64,000 nucleotides of DNA from an uncultured Aquimarina sp. (GTDB lineage: Bacteria; Bacteroidota; Bacteroidia; Flavobacteriales; Flavobacteriaceae): assembly GCF_947492405.1 (NCBI RefSeq), contig NZ_CANLMP010000010.1:62001-126000 (forward strand). Direction: 5' to 3'. Every line of letters starts with the position of its first letter. Positions within the stretch are counted from its first letter, which is position 1. Of this stretch, positions 51,721 to 59,247 are shown piece by piece. A program made the position numbers and the translations under genes. Under the pieces are notes generated by a model. The model saw nothing but the letters and a program-made list of their open reading frames with translations, was not told the origin of the DNA and made no database searches.

Positions 51721-52048
51721 GAATACAAACGAAAATTTCTTTGATCGAGTTTACGAAGTAGCAAAACTGATTCCGTATGGTAGAATTACTTCTTATGGAG
51801 CGATTGCTAAATACCTCGGTGCAGCAAGAAGTGCCCGAATGGTAGGTTGGGCTATGAATGCTTCTGGTAAACAAGAAGATGTGCCTGCTCATAGAGTGGT
51901 AAATAGAAAAGGAATTCTCACCGGTAAACATCATTTTGATGGAACAAATTTAATGCAGCAACTACTCGAAAATGAAGGCGTAGAAGTAATAGATAATCAA
52001 ATACAAGATTTCGAAAAATTGTTTTGGGATCCTATGAAGGAATTATGA
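51710..52048 (+). CDS. alkyltransferase-like protein (ATL, MGMT family, catalytic Cys replaced)
   Basis: A 112-residue protein of the MGMT/Ada C-terminal fold: VAKLIPYGRITSYGAIAKYL, then GAARSARMVGWAMNAS, then DVPAHRVVNRKG. The active-site PCHR of true O6-alkylguanine transferases is PAHR here. By family knowledge this makes it an ATL protein, which binds O6-alkylguanine, flips it out and marks it for nucleotide excision repair instead of removing the alkyl group. It overlaps the LysE-type gene by 11 bases, so it is translationally coupled. A hairpin follows at 52058-52086. Confidence 0.92.
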   Translation: MKDKNTNENFFDRVYEVAKLIPYGRITSYGAIAKYLGAARSARMVGWAMNASGKQEDVPAHRVVNRKGILTGKHHFDGTNLMQQLLENEGVEVIDNQIQDFEKLFWDPMKEL

Positions 52049-52057
52049 TTTTCTAAT

Positions 52058-52086
52058 ATTTCCTGATTTTTCAAAAATTAGGAAAT
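52058..52086. terminator. hairpin after the ATL gene
   Basis: The stem ATTTCCT-G-ATTTTT pairs with AAAAAT-T-AGGAAAT with a G-U pair and a minimal loop. No long T-run follows, so termination is possible but not certain. Confidence 0.45.
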
Positions 52087-52099
52087 AATAGGATAAACT

Positions 52100-52235
52100 G
52101 CATCAGGGATAGTAGCCCTTCGACACCTATCTGCCTATGGAGGAGGCTCAGGACAAGCTTCATCCTTTTTTGTTGTCGTGCGTAGCTTAGCGAAGCAGGC
52201 AAACAAAAAATATAGCGAATAGCCTGCCCGGATGC
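52100..52235. repeat. 136-bp REP-like element with imperfect terminal inverted repeats
   Basis: It begins GCATCAGGG (52100-52108) and ends CCCGGATGC (52227-52235), nearly inverted copies. Inside are CCTTCGAC and GCTCAGGACAAGC, the two halves of the common CTTCGACAAGCTCAG repeat. They are pushed apart by about 20 bases (CTATCTGCCTATGGAGGAG). Further on are GCGTAGCTTAGCGAAGCAGG and ATATAGCGAATAGCCTGCCC. It is more G/C-rich than its surroundings and codes for nothing. I take it for a dispersed, non-autonomous repeat. Confidence 0.6.
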
Positions 52236-52246
52236 CCTTATAACCC

Positions 52247-53071
52247 TTAAAAAGAAATACCTGCGCCAATAGAAAACATAGAGAAATCCTGGTTTCCAAT
52301 CTTCAGGTGTTCATATCCACCAGATATCTTATAACGATTCACGTGATAATTTAATGTCCCAGTAAACTTATTAACTGTCCGATTATTGATAAAGGTTTGG
52401 TTAAAGACAGTTTCTACACTCAATGGTTTCGCAAAAAAAAGTTCAGCACCCAAACCATAGGTAAAACCTAACTCATCCACTTCTCCATCCACATAGGCAG
52501 CTCCTATGCCCCACCATGCATTAAATAGCTCAGTTCTTACCCGGTGATATTTAACTAACGCTGTATACATTGCAAGGGAATTATCTCCAAAATTAGTGTT
52601 TTCCTCCCATAACTGAAGATAATCACCTTCGAGACTGATTCGTTTTAAAAACCAAATTTCTCCATTAAAATGATTTCCATACAATTTACCGTTTTCGGCA
52701 ATAAATCTATTTGATATTGTCGTTCTAAAAATTTCGGTGTCATCACCCCATTCATAAGAGTAATTTCCTTTTGTTTTATTGTAATAAGGGTATTTGGTAA
52801 TAGAAGCATCGCTAGCACCGTATTCTTTTTCAATAGGTGTTTCAAACACTAATCCATATGTGATACCCCAAAATATACTTACAAACAATTCACTGAAGGT
52901 ATCCGCAACAAAACTATTTTCTGAGTCAGAAGAGCTGTTGTCATATCTTGAGTTAGAAATGCTCCTCCTTTCCTTTTTTGATAAACTTTTTTCTGCTTTT
53001 TCCAGTTTCCCTTGACTATTCCCTTGGTAAGTAAAAAAGGATAAGAATAAAATAAATGATATGTGTTTCAT
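52247..53071 (-). CDS. predicted outer-membrane beta-barrel protein, hypothetical
   Basis: A 274-residue protein of unknown function. Signal peptide MKHISFILFLSFFTYQGNSQ, then a Lys/Glu/Ser-rich helical stretch of about 30 residues. After that come alternating short beta strands with many aromatics (EIWFLKRISLEGDYLQLWEE, YTALVKYHRVRTELFNAWWG, GTLNYHVNRYKISGGYEHLK) and a C-terminal SMFSIGAGISF. This fits a small outer-membrane barrel. It is alone, with the repeat element directly behind its stop codon. Confidence 0.65.
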   Translation of the reverse strand: MKHISFILFLSFFTYQGNSQGKLEKAEKSLSKKERRSISNSRYDNSSSDSENSFVADTFSELFVSIFWGITYGLVFETPIEKEYGASDASITKYPYYNKTKGNYSYEWGDDTEIFRTTISNRFIAENGKLYGNHFNGEIWFLKRISLEGDYLQLWEENTNFGDNSLAMYTALVKYHRVRTELFNAWWGIGAAYVDGEVDELGFTYGLGAELFFAKPLSVETVFNQTFINNRTVNKFTGTLNYHVNRYKISGGYEHLKIGNQDFSMFSIGAGISF

Positions 53072-53203
53072 AAAATGATTGTGTGGAATTTTGAATAGGG
53101 AATTATCACGAATTATACCATTTTTTAAAATATGTTATCATTACCTCCGATAGAGCTATAAATCATTTCAATTTAGGAACTTTATAATCTTAACTTTTCG
53201 ACC

Positions 53204-53211
53204 TATCTTTG
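53204..53211 (+). promoter_or_regulatory. Bacteroidota -7 promoter element of mrp
   Basis: TATCTTTG matches TAnnTTTG, 51 bases before the mrp ATG. Confidence 0.5.
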
Positions 53212-53262
53212 CCTTTAGAATCATTCTAGATTGATTCATTGTTAGAAAAAGAAATAATACTC

Positions 53263-54405
53263 ATGAAGTTAGAAAAGTCAGATATATTAAAAGCGTTAGA
53301 GACGATTACGGTTGCTGGAGAAGGGAAGAATATGGTAGAGAGCGGAGCTGTAAAAAATGTAATCACATTTGGAGATGAAGTGATCGTTGATTTAGAGTTG
53401 TCTACACCCGCATTACATATCAAAAAGCGAGCAGAAGTTGACGTAATGAAAGCTATTCATGATAAAGTATATGAAAAAGCCAAAATTAAGGTGAATATCA
53501 AAGTAGAAGCTCCTGCAGCTAAACAGCCTGAAAAAAATGTAATTAAAGGGAAGCCGATTCCTGGAATTAAAAATATTATTGCAGTTGCTTCTGGAAAAGG
53601 AGGAGTTGGTAAATCCACAGTGACTTCTAATTTAGCTGTTACTTTATCAAAAATGGGCTTTAGTGTTGGATTATTAGACGCAGATATATACGGACCTTCC
53701 GCACCGATTATGTTCGATGTAGAAAGAGAAAGACCCTTATCTGTAAAAGTAGGAGATAAATCTAAAATGAAACCTGTTGAAAATTATGGAGTTAAAATAT
53801 TATCCATAGGATTTTTTACACAACCTAATCAAGCAGTAGTTTGGAGAGGTCCTATGGCTGCAAAAGCATTAAATCAGATGATCTTTGATGCAGCTTGGGG
53901 AGAATTAGATTTCTTACTATTAGATTTGCCTCCAGGAACAGGTGATATTCACTTATCTATTATGCAATCTCTGCCGATTACCGGAGCGGTTGTAGTTAGT
54001 ACACCTCAGAATGTAGCACTTGCTGATGCGAGAAAAGGAGTAGCAATGTTTCAACAAGAAAGTATTAGTGTTCCTGTGCTAGGGATCATAGAAAATATGG
54101 CATATTTTACTCCAGAAGAGCTTCCTAATAATAAATATTATATCTTTGGTAAAGAAGGTGCTAAACATCTTGCAGAAGATATTGATGTTCCGTTCTTAGG
54201 AGAAATACCTTTAGTACAAAGTATACGTGAGGCAGGAGATGTAGGTCGTCCGGCTGCATTGCAAACAGCCACTCCTATAGAAAAAGCTTTTGAAGAATTG
54301 ACAAGGAATGTTGTGCAGGAAGTAGTAGACAGAAATGAAAATCTACCACCTACTGAGGCGATTAAAATAACAACAATGGCAGGATGTTCTGCTGTAAAAA
54401 AATAA
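53263..54405 (+). CDS. Mrp/NBP35 family iron-sulfur carrier ATPase (ApbC-like)
   Basis: A 380-residue P-loop ATPase that carries Fe-S clusters to apoproteins. The N-terminal 90 residues are a MIP18-like (DUF59) domain (GEGKNMVESGAVKNVITFGD). Then follow the deviant Walker A IIAVASGKGGVGKSTVTSNL, DADIYGPSAPIMF, VWRGPMAAKALNQM, LLDLPPGTGDIHLS and IENMAYFTP. I chose the ATG at 53263 (MKLEKSDILKALETI) as the usual N-terminus; a TTG at 53239 is less likely. The NifU-type gene starts 3 bases after the stop, so both act in Fe-S cluster assembly. Confidence 0.94.
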   Translation: MKLEKSDILKALETITVAGEGKNMVESGAVKNVITFGDEVIVDLELSTPALHIKKRAEVDVMKAIHDKVYEKAKIKVNIKVEAPAAKQPEKNVIKGKPIPGIKNIIAVASGKGGVGKSTVTSNLAVTLSKMGFSVGLLDADIYGPSAPIMFDVERERPLSVKVGDKSKMKPVENYGVKILSIGFFTQPNQAVVWRGPMAAKALNQMIFDAAWGELDFLLLDLPPGTGDIHLSIMQSLPITGAVVVSTPQNVALADARKGVAMFQQESISVPVLGIIENMAYFTPEELPNNKYYIFGKEGAKHLAEDIDVPFLGEIPLVQSIREAGDVGRPAALQTATPIEKAFEELTRNVVQEVVDRNENLPPTEAIKITTMAGCSAVKK

Positions 54406-54408
54406 AAA

Positions 54409-54648
54409 ATGACTTCTGAAGAATTAAAGATTAATGTAGAAAAAGCACTAGATGAAATCCGTCCTTTCTTAGAAAGTGATGGAGGAAATATTTCATTAGT
54501 GGGTATTGAAGATGATAAAAGAGTTAAAGTTCAGCTTGAGGGAGCCTGCGTTGGTTGTAGTGTAAATCAAATGACCCTAAAATCAGGAGTTGAGATGACT
54601 ATTAAAAAGTATGCTCCTCAAATTGAGGAAGTTGTGAACATCGAATAA
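54409..54648 (+). CDS. NifU C-terminal domain protein (Fe-S scaffold)
   Basis: A 79-residue protein made of the NifU/Nfu C-terminal domain: VEKALDEIRPFLESDGGNIS, then VQLEGACVGCSVNQMTLKSG, with the CxxC pair (CVGC) that binds a 4Fe-4S cluster in a dimer. It lies 3 bases behind mrp, a frequent pairing, and is followed by a strong terminator. Confidence 0.93.
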   Translation: MTSEELKINVEKALDEIRPFLESDGGNISLVGIEDDKRVKVQLEGACVGCSVNQMTLKSGVEMTIKKYAPQIEEVVNIE

Positions 54649-54672
54649 TATAATTTTTTATTAAATTTTAAT

Positions 54673-54716
54673 AAAATATATGCTCAAGAAAAAGATTCTT
54701 CTTGAGCATATATTTT
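54673..54716. terminator. intrinsic terminator of the mrp-nifU operon
   Basis: A perfect 18-bp stem (54673-54690 and 54699-54716) with an 8-base loop; the core is TGCTCAAGAA/TTCTTGAGCA. It lies 24 bases after the NifU-gene stop. Confidence 0.9.
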
Positions 54717-54739
54717 TTAATTCTTATTCTAATAGAATC

Positions 54740-55288
54740 ATGAAAAAATTAATTTATGTAAAGATTCTTAGTTTCATTTTTTTATTTATCGCTTGTAGAT
54801 CAAAAACTACAGAACGTATCGATATAACAAATACGCTATTAGGAAATGACAAACATTTAGAAGTAGAAAAAACAAATAAGAATACTACTCATATAGGTAT
54901 TATAACGAATTCTAATTATGGGACAAGTCATAGTTATAGCTATAAACTTACAGTGAACAACGGAGATATAAATTGGAATGGAGGTACTGCAGAACCTAAA
55001 CATCTTCTTTTTTGTAACGATGCTACTTATATTCATTATCTCAAAGAAAAATACATTTCAATAAAATCTAAAGATTCAGTTGGAAATACAATTGAAAGAG
55101 ATGGTTATTATGCTGTTCAGAATGTATTCGAACAGTATATTGATAAGCGATATTTTTTTAAACTCTTTGGAGATGATTATTGGGTAGAAGTCTCATCAGA
55201 AAAATATAATCTTCAAAAAGAATCTTGTACTGAATATAGTATCCCAAATGACAATGAGTTATCAATACCAACTACTGTAATAGATTAA
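54740..55288 (+). CDS. hypothetical lipoprotein
   Basis: I recognise no family. The 182-residue protein has a lipoprotein signal MKKLIYVKILSFIFLFIACR (lipobox FIAC). The mature part is polar with short strands (HIGIITNSNYGTSHSYSYKL, NNGDINWNGGTAEPKHLLFC). I chose the ATG at 54740, because an upstream in-frame start at 54680 would place the preceding terminator inside the coding region. It converges on the acyltransferase gene with 3 bases between the stops. Confidence 0.7.
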   Translation: MKKLIYVKILSFIFLFIACRSKTTERIDITNTLLGNDKHLEVEKTNKNTTHIGIITNSNYGTSHSYSYKLTVNNGDINWNGGTAEPKHLLFCNDATYIHYLKEKYISIKSKDSVGNTIERDGYYAVQNVFEQYIDKRYFFKLFGDDYWVEVSSEKYNLQKESCTEYSIPNDNELSIPTTVID

Positions 55289-55291
55289 TAA

Positions 55292-56416
55292 CTATTTGAG
55301 CTTTTTTAAACCAAAGAAAGGATGTAATACTGAAATCTTTAAAATAACCCAGTGATAGATCATCCAACTAATTCCAAAAGTACCTATAGTTAACAAAATG
55401 AATTTTGACAAAAACCCCCAATTGAGATTCATAATATAATATCCGATTCCTACCGTAACGGTTTGATGTAAAATATAAAAGGGATATACTGCTCTATTAC
55501 AATACGCCAGTACGTTACTTTTTGTGTTCAGAAACTTAGCAGCATATCCTAAGATAACCAAAATCCAGGACCATAGATTTGTAACTTTAATCAATGCTTC
55601 CGTACAATGAATAATTAGACTGTCTTTACCTTGTATCCATATAAAAAGTTGAATAGAAAAAGCAATCACACCAATAACCAAAGCTTTAGATTTTATAATA
55701 TCCAGGCTTTTCCAGAATTCCTTTCCAGTAGAAATAAGTATAAAACCAAACAAAAAGAAGGTCATGGAATTTATGAAATTAAACCAATCATCTATTAAAG
55801 CATGGGTAGTAGGGAAAAAAGGCTCAACTAAGACTTCGAGAAAATACAAGGGTATGATACATAGATATAAACCGTAAGACTTTTGAATCTGTCTTCGTAC
55901 CCAATTCGTGAATCTTGGAGCACTTCTTTTAATTTTTATGAATAAAGGAGAAAGAATAACGGAAAATACCAATAAGTAAGGTAAAAACCAGAGGTGGTGC
56001 CAGCTAATGTTTCCTTCAGGATATACTCCGGTAAAAGCTTCAGTTGTAAAATAGTCAACATAAGATCCTAAGAATTCATTATTAGCTAATCTCTCGAAAT
56101 AAATCTGAGGTGGCACAATAAATACCATGCCAAATAATAAGGGAATGAATAATCTTTTAATTCGTTCCAGATTAAACTGCCATAGGTTCCGGTGTGATAA
56201 TGCATAAAAAGTCCCCATACCTGAGATAACAAATAGAATAGGTAAACGCCATTGATTTAAAAAGAGCATAGGCCAACGAATCCAATCGTAAATTACGTCG
56301 TTTTTAATATGCCATCCCCAAGGGACGAAAAACATCCCTACATGATAAAAAATGAGTAATCCAAATACAATAACACGTAACCAATCTAAATCGTAACGAC
56401 GTATCTTTTTATCCAT
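55292..56416 (-). CDS. acyltransferase family 3 membrane protein
   Basis: A 374-residue integral membrane protein with about ten helices. The N-terminal RRYDLDWLRVIVFGLLIFYH and GMFFVPWGWHIKND, the LPILFVISGMGTFYAL segment and HHLWFLPYLLVFSVILSPLF match the acyltransferase_3 (PF01757) family with its N-terminal His and mid-protein H-LWFL motif. Such enzymes acetylate or succinylate surface glycans or antibiotics; the substrate is unknown. It follows the AraC-type gene by 109 bases on the same strand. Confidence 0.85.
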   Translation of the reverse strand: MDKKIRRYDLDWLRVIVFGLLIFYHVGMFFVPWGWHIKNDVIYDWIRWPMLFLNQWRLPILFVISGMGTFYALSHRNLWQFNLERIKRLFIPLLFGMVFIVPPQIYFERLANNEFLGSYVDYFTTEAFTGVYPEGNISWHHLWFLPYLLVFSVILSPLFIKIKRSAPRFTNWVRRQIQKSYGLYLCIIPLYFLEVLVEPFFPTTHALIDDWFNFINSMTFFLFGFILISTGKEFWKSLDIIKSKALVIGVIAFSIQLFIWIQGKDSLIIHCTEALIKVTNLWSWILVILGYAAKFLNTKSNVLAYCNRAVYPFYILHQTVTVGIGYYIMNLNWGFLSKFILLTIGTFGISWMIYHWVILKISVLHPFFGLKKLK

Positions 56417-56525
56417 AACTTTTGAAAATTTGTTTGCTCAAAAGTGAAATATTTCTCTTCTAACTGGATAGAAAATGAAGCAAATTATGTGTAGAATTAT
56501 AATTTTGGACGTCTTCTTATAGGCG

Positions 56526-57704
56526 TCATTCGGCTTTTTGCAGTGTAACAAATGCTTTGGGAGATATCGTTACGTGTTTTTTAAATGCATTATAAAATGC
56601 TGATTTTGATTTAAATCCTACAGAGTTTCCAATCGCTTCGATAGTGAGGTGACTATATTCTGAGTCGATTAAACGTTTCTTAGATGCTTCAATTCTATAT
56701 TGATTAATAAAATCATTAAAATTAAGATCTGTACGTGCATTAATTACCTGAGAGATATAATTGGAGTTTGAGTCTAACTCTTCGGCTAAACTTTTTAAGG
56801 AAGCAGAACTCAGTAGATAAAATCTACTTTTCTCCACGAATTGTTTGATATCATCGATTGAAATTTCTTGACTCTTAAATCTTGATGTTTCATACTTATC
56901 GGCGATCCAGGAGTTTTCAAAAAAACGAGATTCTGACAATAATATAACACTGGTAATGCTAACGATGATTGTATTAAAAATGAATATAAAATGATCTCCA
57001 CCATCATCTTCAAAATTTATATACACGATAAATATGAGCAAGAAAAAGGCAAGAAGTCCAAGAGAGGTGTTTTTAGAGAAATCGAACTTATTAATCTTTG
57101 TGTTTTTAGCGCTCAAGATTTTCTTTTTAGTTCTGTTTATTAGAATAAGACGCATTGATAAAATAATATATAAAACGAAACTGGCCAAAATCAACCATCT
57201 AAACTCATCTTTAATCCATAGATAACTATAATCAGTGTCTTTAGGAATTTTTACTTTTTCTATATCATCATAGTAAGCTCCTAAATAAGCATTAATCTTA
57301 ACAGATATTGGTTGAAGATAATATTGTATTTGCGATAAAAAGTATAAAAAAGAAGGTAATAAATGAATCCAAAGTTTTTGGAAAATGATTGATCTTCGTG
57401 TGAGTAACGTATATATAAAAAGGTATATTGATGGAGCTAGAAGTAGTACTAATGGTTCTGTACTATCATTAAAATGAGGGATAAATTTTATAAGACCAGT
57501 ATAACATAAGAAAACATCTGTTGCAATGATAGATTGTATTAATAATGACCAACCATAGATTCTGAAGCCATTATTTTTATTGGAAGTACGAAGCAAGAGA
57601 ACAAAGCTCATTAATAATCCGATAAAAATACCCAGACTTATAAAATAAGATACAAAATCGTGTCGTATCGGAATTTGTTCTAGTACTTGATCAATATTTT
57701 CCAT
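56526..57704 (-). CDS. AraC family regulator with N-terminal membrane domain
   Basis: A 392-residue protein. The first 250 residues hold about seven hydrophobic helices (ISLGIFIGLLMSFVLLLRTS, TSLGLLAFFLLIFIVYINFE). The C-terminal 110 residues form an AraC DNA-binding domain: SLKSLAEELDSNSNYISQVI as the first helix-turn-helix, then IDSEYSHLTIEAIGNSVGFK and SKSAFYNAFKKHVTISPKAF as the second. Membrane-bound AraC regulators are common in Bacteroidota and would sense a signal in the membrane or periplasm. The acyltransferase gene downstream is a possible target. The metallophosphoesterase gene downstream in coordinate order (57717-58613) is just upstream in transcription, 12 bases away. Confidence 0.87.
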   Translation of the reverse strand: MENIDQVLEQIPIRHDFVSYFISLGIFIGLLMSFVLLLRTSNKNNGFRIYGWSLLIQSIIATDVFLCYTGLIKFIPHFNDSTEPLVLLLAPSIYLFIYTLLTRRSIIFQKLWIHLLPSFLYFLSQIQYYLQPISVKINAYLGAYYDDIEKVKIPKDTDYSYLWIKDEFRWLILASFVLYIILSMRLILINRTKKKILSAKNTKINKFDFSKNTSLGLLAFFLLIFIVYINFEDDGGDHFIFIFNTIIVSITSVILLSESRFFENSWIADKYETSRFKSQEISIDDIKQFVEKSRFYLLSSASLKSLAEELDSNSNYISQVINARTDLNFNDFINQYRIEASKKRLIDSEYSHLTIEAIGNSVGFKSKSAFYNAFKKHVTISPKAFVTLQKAE

Positions 57705-57716
57705 ACGAATACTCTA

Positions 57717-58613
57717 TTAATCAGTAATAAAGTCAGTCAATTTTTGAGGACCTTCCAGAGGTACTCTAATAATTTTGAGAGTTCCATCTTCTGTAGTTGC
57801 GATTTGCCATTTGATTAAAGTAATACTTCCATTTTCGATTTCAATTCCAGTAATTGACCTGGGATGTACACAACTTCCATCATTAAAAAGGGCTAATTCA
57901 CCAGCTTCGGGAAAACGAGGGCGATGGGTGTGACCAATAATGGTAAATTGATTTTTATGATTAGCAATCCATTTTTTAATTCTTCGTTCTACTTTAATGG
58001 TTTCTTTATAGTTTTTAGCAGGACTGGTAGGGTCTGCTATTCCTACAACCTGAAGAGGTTTCCATAAAACACGAACCAGGAATCTATTAATTCTCCATCC
58101 AACGTAATTCATAAAATCCGCTTGATGGCCGTGTAAAAGGAAGATATCCTGATTAGTATTTTTATGTTTTAGTATAATTGCTTCCTGAAATTTAATTTCA
58201 GGAAAAAGAGGAGTCTCTTGATTTGTTTTTTGATCAAAATAAGTACTTAAATGTTTTTTTACATACTTTGGATCTCGATAGACCATATCATGATTTCCCC
58301 ATATCATTTCTAGTCTATTTTCGAAAAAGAATTTTTGAAGTAACTCGAATACATTTTTATGCGCTCTAAGAATGGTTTCAAAATTTAAGTTTTCCCATAG
58401 TTCATCTCCGTCTCCTAATTCGCAATAAGTAAAACCTTCATCATAATAATGTTTCAATGCATGGAAATAGATGTTTCTATTATTTGCAAAATCATCTGCA
58501 AAACTATTATCACCTCTATGGCAATCACTAAACAAGATGAACTTAGAACTGTCATCAAAAGAAATGACTTTTGCATTGTTATAAGCGCGATCCAGACGGG
58601 ATTGGGATGACAT
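57717..58613 (-). CDS. calcineurin-like metallophosphoesterase
   Basis: A 298-residue phosphoesterase. The dinuclear metal motifs appear in order: FILFSDCHRGDN (DxH), ELGDGDELWENL (GD-x), MIWGNHDMVY (GNHD), FLLHGHQADF (H) and TIIGHTHRPRF (GHxH). There is no signal peptide. Substrate is unknown; related enzymes cleave UDP-diacylglucosamine, nucleotides or phosphoesters. It ends 12 bases before the AraC-type gene, so the two are probably cotranscribed. Confidence 0.88.
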   Translation of the reverse strand: MSSQSRLDRAYNNAKVISFDDSSKFILFSDCHRGDNSFADDFANNRNIYFHALKHYYDEGFTYCELGDGDELWENLNFETILRAHKNVFELLQKFFFENRLEMIWGNHDMVYRDPKYVKKHLSTYFDQKTNQETPLFPEIKFQEAIILKHKNTNQDIFLLHGHQADFMNYVGWRINRFLVRVLWKPLQVVGIADPTSPAKNYKETIKVERRIKKWIANHKNQFTIIGHTHRPRFPEAGELALFNDGSCVHPRSITGIEIENGSITLIKWQIATTEDGTLKIIRVPLEGPQKLTDFITD

Positions 58614-58678
58614 ATAAAGTACTTTTTGTATAAATATACAATACTATATGTTTTTTTATAGATACTATTTAATAAATA

Positions 58679-59152
58679 TTAATGATGAGTTAGTATCTGT
58701 TTTTTTCGTAGATGAAAATTACTTAAAATCATCAGGAAAGCAACTATATATAACCACCAAGTCTGACTATAGTTAAGATAATAGGCGATCAGTAAAATAG
58801 CTAGCCCAGAGGTATATAGTAGGATATTAAGCCAAGATTTATTTTTATAATGTTTCCACATTAGTATAATACTACCCAAAAGAAATGTTGTAAGAATAAT
58901 ATATTTCCATTTAGAATTGTATTCCAATTGTCCGAATCCTATATAACTAAAAAAAGATGCGTAGGCTGCCCAACAGAAGGCACATTTTGGAAATAAAAAA
59001 AACACAACAGCAGATAGTATATTCAGAACGCTCATTTTCTTTGTTTGGTTACCAATTTGTTTTGTCGAACCTTTGGTAGCACAAGAACATGAGTTTTTGT
59101 TTGAAGTATACATTTGCTGTTGTGTTTTAGAATTAAACTTGATTATGGGCAA
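58679..59152 (-). CDS. small cysteine-bearing membrane protein (MerC-like?)
   Basis: A 157-residue protein with about four transmembrane helices. The N-terminal soluble part has CSCATKG, and the first helix region reads FFLFPKCAFCWAAYASFFSY, with a CxxC pair at the membrane edge. This recalls MerC/MerT-type metal transport proteins but the match is not strong. An ATG at 59113 (MYTSNKNSCSC) is a possible start. It lies behind the cytochrome operon on the same strand with 95 bases between. Function uncertain. Confidence 0.6.
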   Translation of the reverse strand: MPIIKFNSKTQQQMYTSNKNSCSCATKGSTKQIGNQTKKMSVLNILSAVVFFLFPKCAFCWAAYASFFSYIGFGQLEYNSKWKYIILTTFLLGSIILMWKHYKNKSWLNILLYTSGLAILLIAYYLNYSQTWWLYIVAFLMILSNFHLRKKQILTHH

Positions 59153-59192
59153 AAAAGGGATATTAAAAATGATTTATTATTTAAAAGGAATC

Positions 59193-59232
59193 GGAGCAAA
59201 ATGAATATGATATTCTATAAAAACTTTGCTCC
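59193..59232. terminator. possible terminator of the LodA-type operon
   Basis: The 8-bp stem GGAGCAAA/TTTGCTCC (59193-59200 and 59225-59232) encloses an ATAT-rich loop, 15 bases after the cytochrome gene stop. There is no clear T-run on the minus strand, so this is weak. Confidence 0.35.
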
Positions 59233-59247
59233 ATTTCTTTAGATCTA

